NCBI GenBank assembly: GCA_946415345.1
Contig: CAMKRY010000002.1
Location: forward strand, 1 to 61,644
Direction: 5' to 3'
From: an uncultured Bacteroidales bacterium
GTDB lineage: Bacteria; Bacteroidota; Bacteroidia; Bacteroidales; UBA932
Length of the DNA stretch: 61,644 nucleotides
Part shown: positions 24,031 through 33,177 of the stretch, piece by piece
How the letters are laid out: every line of letters starts with the position of its first letter
Numbering within the stretch: position 1 is the first letter of the stretch
Program-made: the position numbers and the translations under genes
The notes under the pieces: model-generated
The model's database searches: none
What the model saw: only the letters and a program-made list of their open reading frames with translations
Told to the model about the DNA's origin: nothing

Positions 24031-27000
24031 TTAGCGGACAATCGCCGTCAGCGGAACGGCCTGGAAGAAGATGTTGCCCTTGGAGCACTCGTAGAGGATA
24101 CCCACGGTGTCCTTGTCAATCATCGTCAGGCAGCTGTAACCCAGCGCACCGCCGGCATCCAGCAGCAACTCATGCTCCCAGGTCACGCCCTTGTCGAGGC
24201 TGGCCTTGATGGTGATATGGTTGCGGCCGGAAGAGCTCGCCGGATTGGAGAACAGGAGCAGATCCTTGCCGAGACCGTTGTCGGCGGCATCGACATGGAT
24301 GAGGGAGGCCTCGCAGGTCGGCTCGATGAGCTTGCCGTTGGAGGCATGTTCCTGCCAGGTACGGCCGAGGTCGGTGGTCGTGAAGTTGCGGCGATAGTGG
24401 GAGTTCGTCTCATCTCGCATCGTCAGCAGGAGCACGCCCGGCTCGATTTCGGCAACGGCCGACTCACTCGTAACCGGATGGGCATAATTGTGCGCATGCC
24501 AGGTCCGGCCGTGGTCGGTCGAATACATGACGCCGGAATTGAGGCTACGGGAGCCTTCCTGATGCTGGAACGGAATGACCAGCGTGCCATCCTTCATCGT
24601 GATGCCGCGGCCGGGGCCCTGGAAGGACATCATCCAGTCGTAGCGCTTGATCTGGCGGGTCAGATTGATCGGCTCGGACCAGGTCAGGCCGTCATCGGTC
24701 GAGCGGACCATCATCAGTTGCGGCGTGTCGATCGGCTCGTAGCCCGTGCCCGCCCAATAGATGCAACGGCTGTTGGCATGGTCATGTGCCCAGATGGCGA
24801 AGCAGAAGATCTCGCCGGTGTTCTCGTCGACCAGCAGACACGGGTCGCCGATGCCGTTGAGCTTCTGGGCATCTTTCCAGGTCATCTCGCCCGAGGCCAC
24901 CTTGTCTTCATACCCCCAGATGCCCAGGTCCATGGCAAGACCGAGGTCGCTCCAGGTCTTACCGCCGTCTGTCGAGCGCTTGAAGCCGACATCGATATCG
25001 CCCTGGAGGTCAACAGAGGAGTCATAACGGACGTCGTAGGCCGCGATGAGCGTTCCCTTGGTCGTCGTCACGAGCGCCGGGATGCGGAACGAGGCAACAG
25101 TCTCCTCCGTATCGTTGCGCACAGTCACCTTGTCGCCGCCATGGTTGACGATAACACCGGACAGATGCGGAATGACATCCTGGTGGATCTCCAGGCTCTG
25201 GCCGTCCACGACCACTTCCTGGATGGTGAAGGTAATCGGCGTACCGATGGCCAGCTCCTCGAAGCGGAAGTTGAGGTCGATGTCGCCGGCAATCGTCGCA
25301 TTGCTGAACGACGTCATGACCACCGTGCCGGAGGCATCCGGCGACACATAGTCATCGTTCATCCAGCCGCTCTGGTAGAGGCGGATACCGGTAACCTTGG
25401 CGTAGCTCTGGAGGCCGGACATCTTCACGACCAGCTTCTCCAGCGTACCGGACGGCAGGCTCAGCGTCTCGACCGGGTTGTCGTAGTCCGGCATCAGCGG
25501 ATACTGCTTCACCGTCACGACCGCAGCGCCCTCCAGGGAAGGCACACCCGGCATGAGGATGCGGATCATGTCGTCGTAGTAGTCGCGGGAGTATTTATAC
25601 TTGGAAGAAAGGGCTCCGGTCTCATGATAGATCGGGGCCAGCTGGAGCGATTCCGGCTCCCCGGCACTGTTCCGGGTCAGGACCTTGTTGTAATTCACGT
25701 TCTTGTCCAACACCTTCGGATGGCTGATGGATACGCTCCAGCCATAACCGCCGTCAACCTTCTCCATGCCGGTCACCAGCTCGTCGAAGTCGATCAGGCC
25801 GCTGTCGGCGATGGTGAAGTAGAGGTAATCTCCGGGCGTATAGGTCAGGCTCGTTCCGGTCAGGTCCGCCAGCGCCGGATAAGGGTTGGCGAGACGATAG
25901 CGGCCGAGGTTGCTATGGTCCAGCTGCGCTCCTGCGTAAGGGCTGTTGGTAAACAGGAACTTATCGCGGTAGTGCGCTTCTCCCAGAGAGGTCCACACTT
26001 CTTCCGGCTGCAGCTGCTCTTCCTCCGGGAAGGAGAAGAAGATGCTCGGCGCGGTGTTCTTGGTGTACTTGTAGCTGTAGAGGGAACTGGTCGTGCCGGA
26101 ATAGACTACAGCGAACTGGAAGCGGGCAGGGAGGCCGTCGCTTCTCCATTCGAGTACCTTATTATAAGATACGTCGTAGGAACCGCCCCACTGGCTCGGG
26201 AACCAGATGCGCATCTGGTGACCGCCGGAAGCCTTGTCCTCGATACCCGCATTGAACGTGTCGAAACTCAGGAGGTTGTTGTCGCCCAGGTTGATATAGA
26301 TATACTCGGCGACGTTCTCCGCCGACTCATACGGCGTATAACCGAACTGGGCAGCGGCGATCAGGTAAGGGTTGGCGACGCGCAGATGCGACTGAATCTT
26401 GCTGCTCTGCTCGAGAGCCACAGGGACCTTCGTCGTCCCCCAACCCTGCAGGGACCACAGGAGTTCGTCGATAAACTCGCCGTCGGCGACTTTGTTCCAC
26501 GACTCGGGAGAATTGTCCGGAATGCTGATGTGGATGCGCTGGGAAGTAGAGTTCCCCTCGTTGTCGCGGGTGTAGTAGTGGCCGGAATCATCCGGATCGG
26601 AATACATGGGGGCGAGTTCGATTTCGACAGGCGTACCGTCGGCGAGCGCCGTGACTACCTTGCTGTAGGTACCCTTGCGGGAAGAAGTCCAGTCCGTCGG
26701 ATGCGTCAGCATCGCCGGACGGCCGCCGCTGTCGGTATCTTCGAGACCCGTGCGGAAGCGCTGGAAGTATACCAGGCCGTCGTCGAGAATCTTGAAGATA
26801 AGGTAATCGTCCGCGACGATGTCGGCGATGTAATTGGTGTAGCCAAACTGCGTCTTGGCGACGGTGTACGGGTTGGCGAGTCGATACTTGTTGGGATGGA
26901 GACCGCTACGCTCGAGGCTCGTGGTCACCGGGGTCCCGTTCGTGAATACGCTGTGCTGGCTCCAGAGGAAGTCGTCGACGAACTGGACCTCGTCGGAAAC

Positions 27001-28647
27001 GACAGACCACTGCTGATCCACGGACTCAAACTCGACGGTTTCCAGGGTCACGATGTCTCCCGAATGAAGCGTCACCCCCTTGGCAACGGTCACGACCATG
27101 GATTCATCCGGATCGGCCGCGTTGCCGATCGTCAGCGTCATGCCCTCCGGGAAAGAGCCGCCCGGAATCGGGAAGTAGAAGGTCGCGGCATTGCCGAGAC
27201 CGGAGAAGGTCAGGGTCTGGCCTTTCGGATTGGCGGAAATGACGCCAGCCTGGTTGATGGTACCCGTCGCCGTGTCGAGATGGAAGCTGCCGGACAGAGC
27301 GGCCGTCTCGCTCGAAAGCGTGACGAAATCGGCATTGTCCGGAAGGCCCGTCACCGGCACACCGAGGAGTGCCGTCATCGGCGTGAAGCAATAGCTCAGG
27401 TCGGGTTGGCGCTGGCCGATCAGCGGCAGGATGCGGGTAGGATTCTCCGCAGGCAGGGCCATCACCGGCGGGAGATCGACGGTAATGATTTCCGTCTCAT
27501 TCGGATAGCGTTCGAGATCTTCGGGATAGAAGTTCGGACGGATGTCCCACTGGAGGTTATAGCCGCCATCCTGCGCTACTTCAGAAGTGCGGGACGGATA
27601 GAAGGCCCAGTTCCCGAGGGCCAGGCTGTCGGTTTCCTCTTCGTTGGCGAGCAAGAAGCGAACTTCCTGTCCCTCTTCGGTGGTAACGAAGCGACGTCCC
27701 TGCCAGACATCGCGTCCAAGGCTCGCAGCAACGTCGATTTCATCACCGGCCTTCCAGGAGAAGGAGCCGGATGAAGGCTCCAAAGTGCTGCGGACTTCCG
27801 TACTCTTGAAGTAGGCGCGGATGCTGGTATAGGCCTGTTCGCTGGCTACGGTGGAAAGATTGATGATGGTATTGCGCGGGAGATCGATGGGCTGGCCCGT
27901 CACGGCGATGGGAAGGTCGCCGCTGCCGCTCCGCAGAAGGGTTACCACCATACCGCCCGGAATCGTCTGCACCGCCATCGGGAAATAGAAACTACGGGTC
28001 TCGCCGGCCGCCTCGGGCGTAAACAGCGCCGTAACGTGATTCGCGGAAGTGATCGCCTCCCGGTATGTCAGGATGCCATTGCCCGGAACGGAGAAGGTAC
28101 CGGAAAGGATGGGCGTCTCATTGACGTGCGAGAGCCGGATACCCGTTGCATCGCCCGGGATGCCGCTGACGGTCAGCTTGAGGATGCTGCCGGCGGTCTT
28201 GAAGAGGTAGCTTCCATTGGGATTGGCCCGGCCGAGCAACGGCACGCAGGAAAGCGGATTCGCAGGATCGGGCGTAAACTCAGCCGGGAAGGTCAGGACG
28301 ACTTCATTTTCCCCGCCGATGGATGCCAGGTTCTCCGGATAATACGCCTCGCCGGCGAGTTGGGCGCCGGCCGGCAGAGTACCCGTAAACTCGGCGGACG
28401 GAGCCGTCGTTTCGGTCTGGAAACCCGTTAAAACGGAGTTTCCGCCCGCATCCGCAAGCACGGCTATGCGGTCACCGGAAAGCCAGGTAAAGGTCTTTTC
28501 GCTCTCATAGGCGGTCTTGGTTTCGGGATCCAGGACGGCCTTGATGGTTACGGTATTGCCGGTGGGTGCTTCCATTTCTCTCTCGCAGGAGAGGAGGGCC
28601 GCGGCGCTGAGCAGCAGAAGGCCCGGGAGGAGGATTCGTTTCGTCAT
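24031..28647 (-). CDS. GH33 exo-alpha-sialidase with fimbrillin-like N-terminus and three related internal modules
   Basis: Lipobox ALLSCEREM; VASFRIPALVTTTKGTLIAAYDVRYD; Asp boxes STDGGKTWSD, STDDGLTWSE, STDHGRTWHA, TTDLGRTWQE, SLDKGVTWEH. Confidence 0.9.
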   Translation of the reverse strand: MTKRILLPGLLLLSAAALLSCEREMEAPTGNTVTIKAVLDPETKTAYESEKTFTWLSGDRIAVLADAGGNSVLTGFQTETTAPSAEFTGTLPAGAQLAGEAYYPENLASIGGENEVVLTFPAEFTPDPANPLSCVPLLGRANPNGSYLFKTAGSILKLTVSGIPGDATGIRLSHVNETPILSGTFSVPGNGILTYREAITSANHVTALFTPEAAGETRSFYFPMAVQTIPGGMVVTLLRSGSGDLPIAVTGQPIDLPRNTIINLSTVASEQAYTSIRAYFKSTEVRSTLEPSSGSFSWKAGDEIDVAASLGRDVWQGRRFVTTEEGQEVRFLLANEEETDSLALGNWAFYPSRTSEVAQDGGYNLQWDIRPNFYPEDLERYPNETEIITVDLPPVMALPAENPTRILPLIGQRQPDLSYCFTPMTALLGVPVTGLPDNADFVTLSSETAALSGSFHLDTATGTINQAGVISANPKGQTLTFSGLGNAATFYFPIPGGSFPEGMTLTIGNAADPDESMVVTVAKGVTLHSGDIVTLETVEFESVDQQWSVVSDEVQFVDDFLWSQHSVFTNGTPVTTSLERSGLHPNKYRLANPYTVAKTQFGYTNYIADIVADDYLIFKILDDGLVYFQRFRTGLEDTDSGGRPAMLTHPTDWTSSRKGTYSKVVTALADGTPVEIELAPMYSDPDDSGHYYTRDNEGNSTSQRIHISIPDNSPESWNKVADGEFIDELLWSLQGWGTTKVPVALEQSSKIQSHLRVANPYLIAAAQFGYTPYESAENVAEYIYINLGDNNLLSFDTFNAGIEDKASGGHQMRIWFPSQWGGSYDVSYNKVLEWRSDGLPARFQFAVVYSGTTSSLYSYKYTKNTAPSIFFSFPEEEQLQPEEVWTSLGEAHYRDKFLFTNSPYAGAQLDHSNLGRYRLANPYPALADLTGTSLTYTPGDYLYFTIADSGLIDFDELVTGMEKVDGGYGWSVSISHPKVLDKNVNYNKVLTRNSAGEPESLQLAPIYHETGALSSKYKYSRDYYDDMIRILMPGVPSLEGAAVVTVKQYPLMPDYDNPVETLSLPSGTLEKLVVKMSGLQSYAKVTGIRLYQSGWMNDDYVSPDASGTVVMTSFSNATIAGDIDLNFRFEELAIGTPITFTIQEVVVDGQSLEIHQDVIPHLSGVIVNHGGDKVTVRNDTEETVASFRIPALVTTTKGTLIAAYDVRYDSSVDLQGDIDVGFKRSTDGGKTWSDLGLAMDLGIWGYEDKVASGEMTWKDAQKLNGIGDPCLLVDENTGEIFCFAIWAHDHANSRCIYWAGTGYEPIDTPQLMMVRSTDDGLTWSEPINLTRQIKRYDWMMSFQGPGRGITMKDGTLVIPFQHQEGSRSLNSGVMYSTDHGRTWHAHNYAHPVTSESAVAEIEPGVLLLTMRDETNSHYRRNFTTTDLGRTWQEHASNGKLIEPTCEASLIHVDAADNGLGKDLLLFSNPASSSGRNHITIKASLDKGVTWEHELLLDAGGALGYSCLTMIDKDTVGILYECSKGNIFFQAVPLTAIVR

Positions 28648-28704
28648 ACGTCAAATAAGGCGAGAGCCCGCCGCAAGGGCGGGCTTTCGCCAAAAGAAGG
28701 TTAA

Positions 28705-31700
28705 TTACTGCACTTTCACACGCTTGCCGTCGTACTGGACCGCCCAGAGGGAGGTACCGGAGAGGGAGACGGGCGAAGTGAAGCTGAACATATTGGAGAA
28801 ATAGAGGAGTTCACCCGTCTCGGAGGTGCCGCGACGGACCTCGACGGCAACGGCCTGATCGCAGTCGGTGAGGGTCACCTTGCTGCCGCTGATGCTGGCC
28901 TTCGGGGTCTTGGTGATCTGGACCTTGTCCTTGTACTGGGTGTAGTAGCCCATTTCGCTGTAGGTCACGCCACCGTGCTTCGTACGGTCTTCCAGATACT
29001 GAATCGGGGCCGCCTTCGGGAGGTTCATGTCGCGGACACGGGCCTTGGAGGCGTTGATCATGGCATCGGTGACGGTGTACTTGGTCTCGCCGTACTGAGA
29101 GTAGGTCTGGTCGATTGTCCGGAAGAAGCCCCAGGCATCGAAGAAGTCGGTCAGATCCTGTCCGGCCACGACGCAGCAGGCCTCATAGTACTCGAGCTGG
29201 CACAGACCGGCATTCTCGACGCGGCCGTAGTAGTTCAGCGCGCTCTGGTTCGGGAGCTGGTGACCGTCGCGGAAGTAGTTGAACAGGGCCGGGAAGAAAT
29301 CGGTCTTGTAACCGCACTTCTGGTAGTAGTTCCACAGCTGCCAGTTCATTCTCATATGGAGTTCCGGATCCTCTCCCTGGTAGCTGCCGTCGCCGAGGAT
29401 CGCCCACGGGCGCTTGTTCGCATAGTCGGCCGCCAGATCGGAGATCTTCTTGCCGCGGGACCAGCGGGTGCTGGACGGGAACGGCTCGCCGGCGAGGTTC
29501 ATCACGCAGTAGTTGGAGAAGAGGTTGTTGGAGGACTCGGTCGTGGAGCGCCAGTTGATGGCCATCTGGTTGATGTGGCCCATTTCGTGGGCGGGACCCC
29601 AGATGGTACCCTGGCCACCTTCCGAACCGGCTTCCATCATCTTCTCACGGGAACCGATCTGAGAGATGGTACCGACACCGAACTGGACGCGGCGGTTCGT
29701 AGCGTTCATGTAGACCTCGGGGTTGGAGCTCGTAACGGCCATCATGTGGTTGTTGAACCACTTGACGTCGGTCAGGCCCATGAGCTCATGCTGCCAGCGG
29801 ACGATGTCGTCCCACACGCCGATACCCGAACGGATGCTGTTCGGCCAGTCGGTACGGAGCTGGTTCGTATGGAAGAGGAACATGCACTTCTCACCCTTGA
29901 CGACGAAGTACTTGTAGGTGCAGCGGTTAAGCAGTTCCTTGTAGCGCTCGTCGGTGTGGCGGGCCGGGTCGAAGTAGCCCTGGACGGTACCGCAGCCGGG
30001 GAGAATATGGACCTTGACGTTTTTGAACGTCGCCATGTCGGCCCGGTTGGTCTCCGGAACGGTGTTCATGATGTAGGCCATACCGTCGGCCGTGATGCGG
30101 ACGGTGTTGATACCTGCCGTAAGCTTGGTGTTCTGATTGATGATTTCCGTCTCACCGCCGCCGCCATAGTTCGGACCATACTCGCTCTCTTCACCGTAAA
30201 CGGCGAGGGAGACCGTCTGTCCGTCCGGAATCTTGTCGACGCAGACGATGATGTCCTTGCCGGACTGGACCTCGATACCCGTCGGGTTGTTCATCGAGGT
30301 GTAGTACTGCATGACCAGGGCCTTGTTGACATGGCTGTCGGAATAAGGCTCATAGCTGTGGATACGGAAGTCCTTTTCGTTCTCGTTGTAGGTTCCGTTA
30401 AGCAGCGGGATGGCCACGTTCGTCGCGAGATACGGGGACACGGCGTTCATCTTGATGATGTCTTTCTTGGTGACGCCGGACTTCAGTTCGGAGCAGGAGA
30501 GATCCGTGAAGATCTTGTTGATCCACTCATTGACCTCCGCGCGGTTCGTGTTGAAGAACTCGACCTCGCCGCAGGTGACGTACTGGCCGTCGGTACTGCT
30601 GGCGCTGCCCGGGTCGGCGTCGTCCAGAATTTCGATCTTGATCCAGGTGGCGTTCTCGATCGGCTGATCGAGATAGGCGGTCTGGTAACCGCCGCGGCCA
30701 CCGAAGTCGAAGGTCTGGGCGAAGACGTACTCGTCGGTCGGATTGATCTTGTAATAGACGTTGAAAGTGCCGATCTGGCCTCTCCAGTGGCTGCCGGGCG
30801 TGGAGCCGGAGGCACGGTGCATGATGCTGATGTAGTCTATGCGCTGGTCGCCGAAGAATTCGAACTCCCAGACCACCGGGAATACCGTCGCCACCTCATA
30901 CGGAGAGTGGTAGTAGGTCATGTAGTTGCCGTCGACGAGGTTCTCTACCGGGCCTTCGTAGGAGCTGACCTGGTTGGCCTTGACAGAGAGCACCTGCACC
31001 TTCTCATCGGAGAAGACCTCCGTGGAAGTGACGGAAATACTGTTCTGCGTGATCACGCACTGGGTCTCTGCCGACTTGTCGGCCGGGTCTACGACCTGGA
31101 ACTTGACGGTCGCCTCGCGCTTGTCGGGGAGTTCGTTTACGTCGACCTGGTAGATGAAGCGGGTCGTGGCGAAGCCTTTGACCTCTTCAAAGCCCTTGTA
31201 GATGATCCAGTTCTCGCCGTCCTCAGCGTTGAAGGCCGGCTTTTTGACGCCTTCCTTGTCGATGGAGACGTTGGAAATAACGTCGACATAGACGGTACCG
31301 CCTTCCGGACCCACCGAGACGTTCTTGACGATGATGGCCGGACCGTAACCGGTCTGCACCACGAGCAGGGTGTACTCGTTGCCGCCGGCACTGACCGTAA
31401 CCGAGGCCTGGCGCTGCTGCTCCTTGTCGGTATTGTCAGTGACGGAAATCATGATACCCTTCTCGGAAGAAAGGCTGCGGCCTACCTTGCACCAGTCGGC
31501 GTTGGAAGAGAACTTCCACTGGTCCTCGGGGATGTTCGTCTTGACGGGAACGAAGGCGACCTGGGCGTTCTGTTCGAGCGCGATCAGTTCGTACTTGTCC
31601 ATGTCGATCTTGAACGTGCCCGGGGACATCGAGTCGCTGTCCTCCTTGACGCAGGAGAACGCGGCGGCCAGGGTTAAGGCCAGGATTCCAATATATTTAC

Positions 31701-31713
31701 TGATGGATTTCAT
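28705..31713 (-). CDS. M60-family (enhancin-like) peptidase with BACON-like and discoidin-like domains
   Basis: Lipobox AAFSCVKED; GPAHEMGHINQMAINWRSTTE (HExxH...E); BACON-like WKFSSNADWCKVGRSLSSEKGIMISV. Confidence 0.9.
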   Translation of the reverse strand: MKSISKYIGILALTLAAAFSCVKEDSDSMSPGTFKIDMDKYELIALEQNAQVAFVPVKTNIPEDQWKFSSNADWCKVGRSLSSEKGIMISVTDNTDKEQQRQASVTVSAGGNEYTLLVVQTGYGPAIIVKNVSVGPEGGTVYVDVISNVSIDKEGVKKPAFNAEDGENWIIYKGFEEVKGFATTRFIYQVDVNELPDKREATVKFQVVDPADKSAETQCVITQNSISVTSTEVFSDEKVQVLSVKANQVSSYEGPVENLVDGNYMTYYHSPYEVATVFPVVWEFEFFGDQRIDYISIMHRASGSTPGSHWRGQIGTFNVYYKINPTDEYVFAQTFDFGGRGGYQTAYLDQPIENATWIKIEILDDADPGSASSTDGQYVTCGEVEFFNTNRAEVNEWINKIFTDLSCSELKSGVTKKDIIKMNAVSPYLATNVAIPLLNGTYNENEKDFRIHSYEPYSDSHVNKALVMQYYTSMNNPTGIEVQSGKDIIVCVDKIPDGQTVSLAVYGEESEYGPNYGGGGETEIINQNTKLTAGINTVRITADGMAYIMNTVPETNRADMATFKNVKVHILPGCGTVQGYFDPARHTDERYKELLNRCTYKYFVVKGEKCMFLFHTNQLRTDWPNSIRSGIGVWDDIVRWQHELMGLTDVKWFNNHMMAVTSSNPEVYMNATNRRVQFGVGTISQIGSREKMMEAGSEGGQGTIWGPAHEMGHINQMAINWRSTTESSNNLFSNYCVMNLAGEPFPSSTRWSRGKKISDLAADYANKRPWAILGDGSYQGEDPELHMRMNWQLWNYYQKCGYKTDFFPALFNYFRDGHQLPNQSALNYYGRVENAGLCQLEYYEACCVVAGQDLTDFFDAWGFFRTIDQTYSQYGETKYTVTDAMINASKARVRDMNLPKAAPIQYLEDRTKHGGVTYSEMGYYTQYKDKVQITKTPKASISGSKVTLTDCDQAVAVEVRRGTSETGELLYFSNMFSFTSPVSLSGTSLWAVQYDGKRVKVQ

Positions 31714-31721
31714 AATCTTCA

Positions 31722-33158
31722 CTAATTGTCAGATGTTCCATAAAGTACCAGTTCGGCCAGTGCCGTCCACATCGGGCTGGACGAATAGTTGACGGTCAGG
31801 TCACCGGCGACGGATTCGGCGATACCGAAGCGGATGTACTTGAAGTTGCTGGTGTGCTTCATCACAGGGAGAGTAAACCATTGGGCCGTTCCCTTGGGCA
31901 TGTCGGGATCCTGGACATCGCCGATCACTTCCCAGGAGGTCTTGTCGTTGCTCACGCCCACGACGACGTGCGTCGGGCAGCCGTTGGCATTCTGGGCACG
32001 GGTGCAGTAGGACATGACGATGGCCTTGAGCGGGGTCTTCAGGGTAATGTCGACATAGACGCCGTAGGTCGGGTCGGCATTGCTGACAGATCCGCTCCAC
32101 GGGGAGTGCCAGTAGGTCGTTGCGTCGCCGTCCACGAGGGCCGGGGCGCCGGTACCGTCACCTGACTGGTTCGCACTGACCTCGACCATATCCTCGGTAA
32201 GGGTGATCTGGTCGGGATCGAGACGAACGTTCAGCAGGAAGGAGTTCTTGGTCTCATCGATGAGGAACTCGCTCTTGGAGCAACCCGTCACGACGATCGG
32301 AAGAGCATATTCCGTGAGCATGTCCATGCCGTCACGCATGATCTCGACGTCGAATTCGGCGTCCAGCTGGCCTTTCTTGAACTCGAGCGTGGTCGTGGAG
32401 AGCTTGTAGGCCTCCGGCGGCAGCAGCTCGAAGCTCTTGCCGTTGTTGTAGTTGTAGTCCGCAAGCCAGGCGGCGTCAGCCGGGGCGATGGTGCAGGTAA
32501 AGTCCCACAGGTTCTCGTCCATGTTGAGCGAGAGGGTGTTGTGGTAGGTTTCCTTCGCCGGACTGGCGCTGGTGTAGTTGTGGGTCTCGACACCGGCGGC
32601 CACCAGGGCGACCTTCGGGATCTCGATCTCAGGCTTCAGGAGGAGGAGGTTGATATCGTCGGACACCTTTCCATCGGAGAAAACCTGCATGCCGAGGGCG
32701 TAGGTGTTATCCGGGTTGGCCAGCATCAGCGCACTGAGGTCCACGGTCTTGATGCTCACATAGACAACCTGATAGGAGTCATCGGAGCCGAATTCGAGTT
32801 CCACGCGCCCCTGCTCGGAGAGCGGGCTGCGGTTTTCATCCGTGAAGGCGAAGAGGTTAGCCGGGATGAGGGTATAGTCAGTCTCATAGGTGATGTTGTA
32901 CATCGCCATCTGGGCCTCGTCGAAAGGAATGACGACCGCATCGGCTTTGCCTTTCAGGTCGACGCCGGACTTGCAGACCGGAATCCGGTAGAAGCCGTCC
33001 TCGCCCGTACGGAAGAGGGTCAGCGACTGTTCGCCGCCATTGCGGAAGTAGACCATCGTCTGGTAGTCTTCCAAATGATCTTCGCGGTGGTCCTCACAGG
33101 CCGTGAAAAGCACTGCGGCACCGGCGAGAAGAAGATATGTAAAGAGACGTGTTTTCAT
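31722..33158 (-). CDS. DUF1735 lipoprotein with F5/8 type C domain
   Basis: Lipobox VLFTACEDH; YQTMVYFRNGGEQSLTLFRTGEDG; DGDATTYWHSPWSGSVSNADPTYGVYVDITL. Confidence 0.85.
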   Translation of the reverse strand: MKTRLFTYLLLAGAAVLFTACEDHREDHLEDYQTMVYFRNGGEQSLTLFRTGEDGFYRIPVCKSGVDLKGKADAVVIPFDEAQMAMYNITYETDYTLIPANLFAFTDENRSPLSEQGRVELEFGSDDSYQVVYVSIKTVDLSALMLANPDNTYALGMQVFSDGKVSDDINLLLLKPEIEIPKVALVAAGVETHNYTSASPAKETYHNTLSLNMDENLWDFTCTIAPADAAWLADYNYNNGKSFELLPPEAYKLSTTTLEFKKGQLDAEFDVEIMRDGMDMLTEYALPIVVTGCSKSEFLIDETKNSFLLNVRLDPDQITLTEDMVEVSANQSGDGTGAPALVDGDATTYWHSPWSGSVSNADPTYGVYVDITLKTPLKAIVMSYCTRAQNANGCPTHVVVGVSNDKTSWEVIGDVQDPDMPKGTAQWFTLPVMKHTSNFKYIRFGIAESVAGDLTVNYSSSPMWTALAELVLYGTSDN

Positions 33159-33177
33159 AGTCATATCTGTTAGCGGT

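Noticed and set aside
24172-27774. 1200-aa plus-strand ORF
   Set aside because: Exactly antisense to the sialidase; low-complexity translation without recognisable motifs, explained by high GC third positions.
28975-31677. 900-aa plus-strand ORF
   Set aside because: Antisense to the M60 peptidase with conserved motifs; no coding signal of its own.
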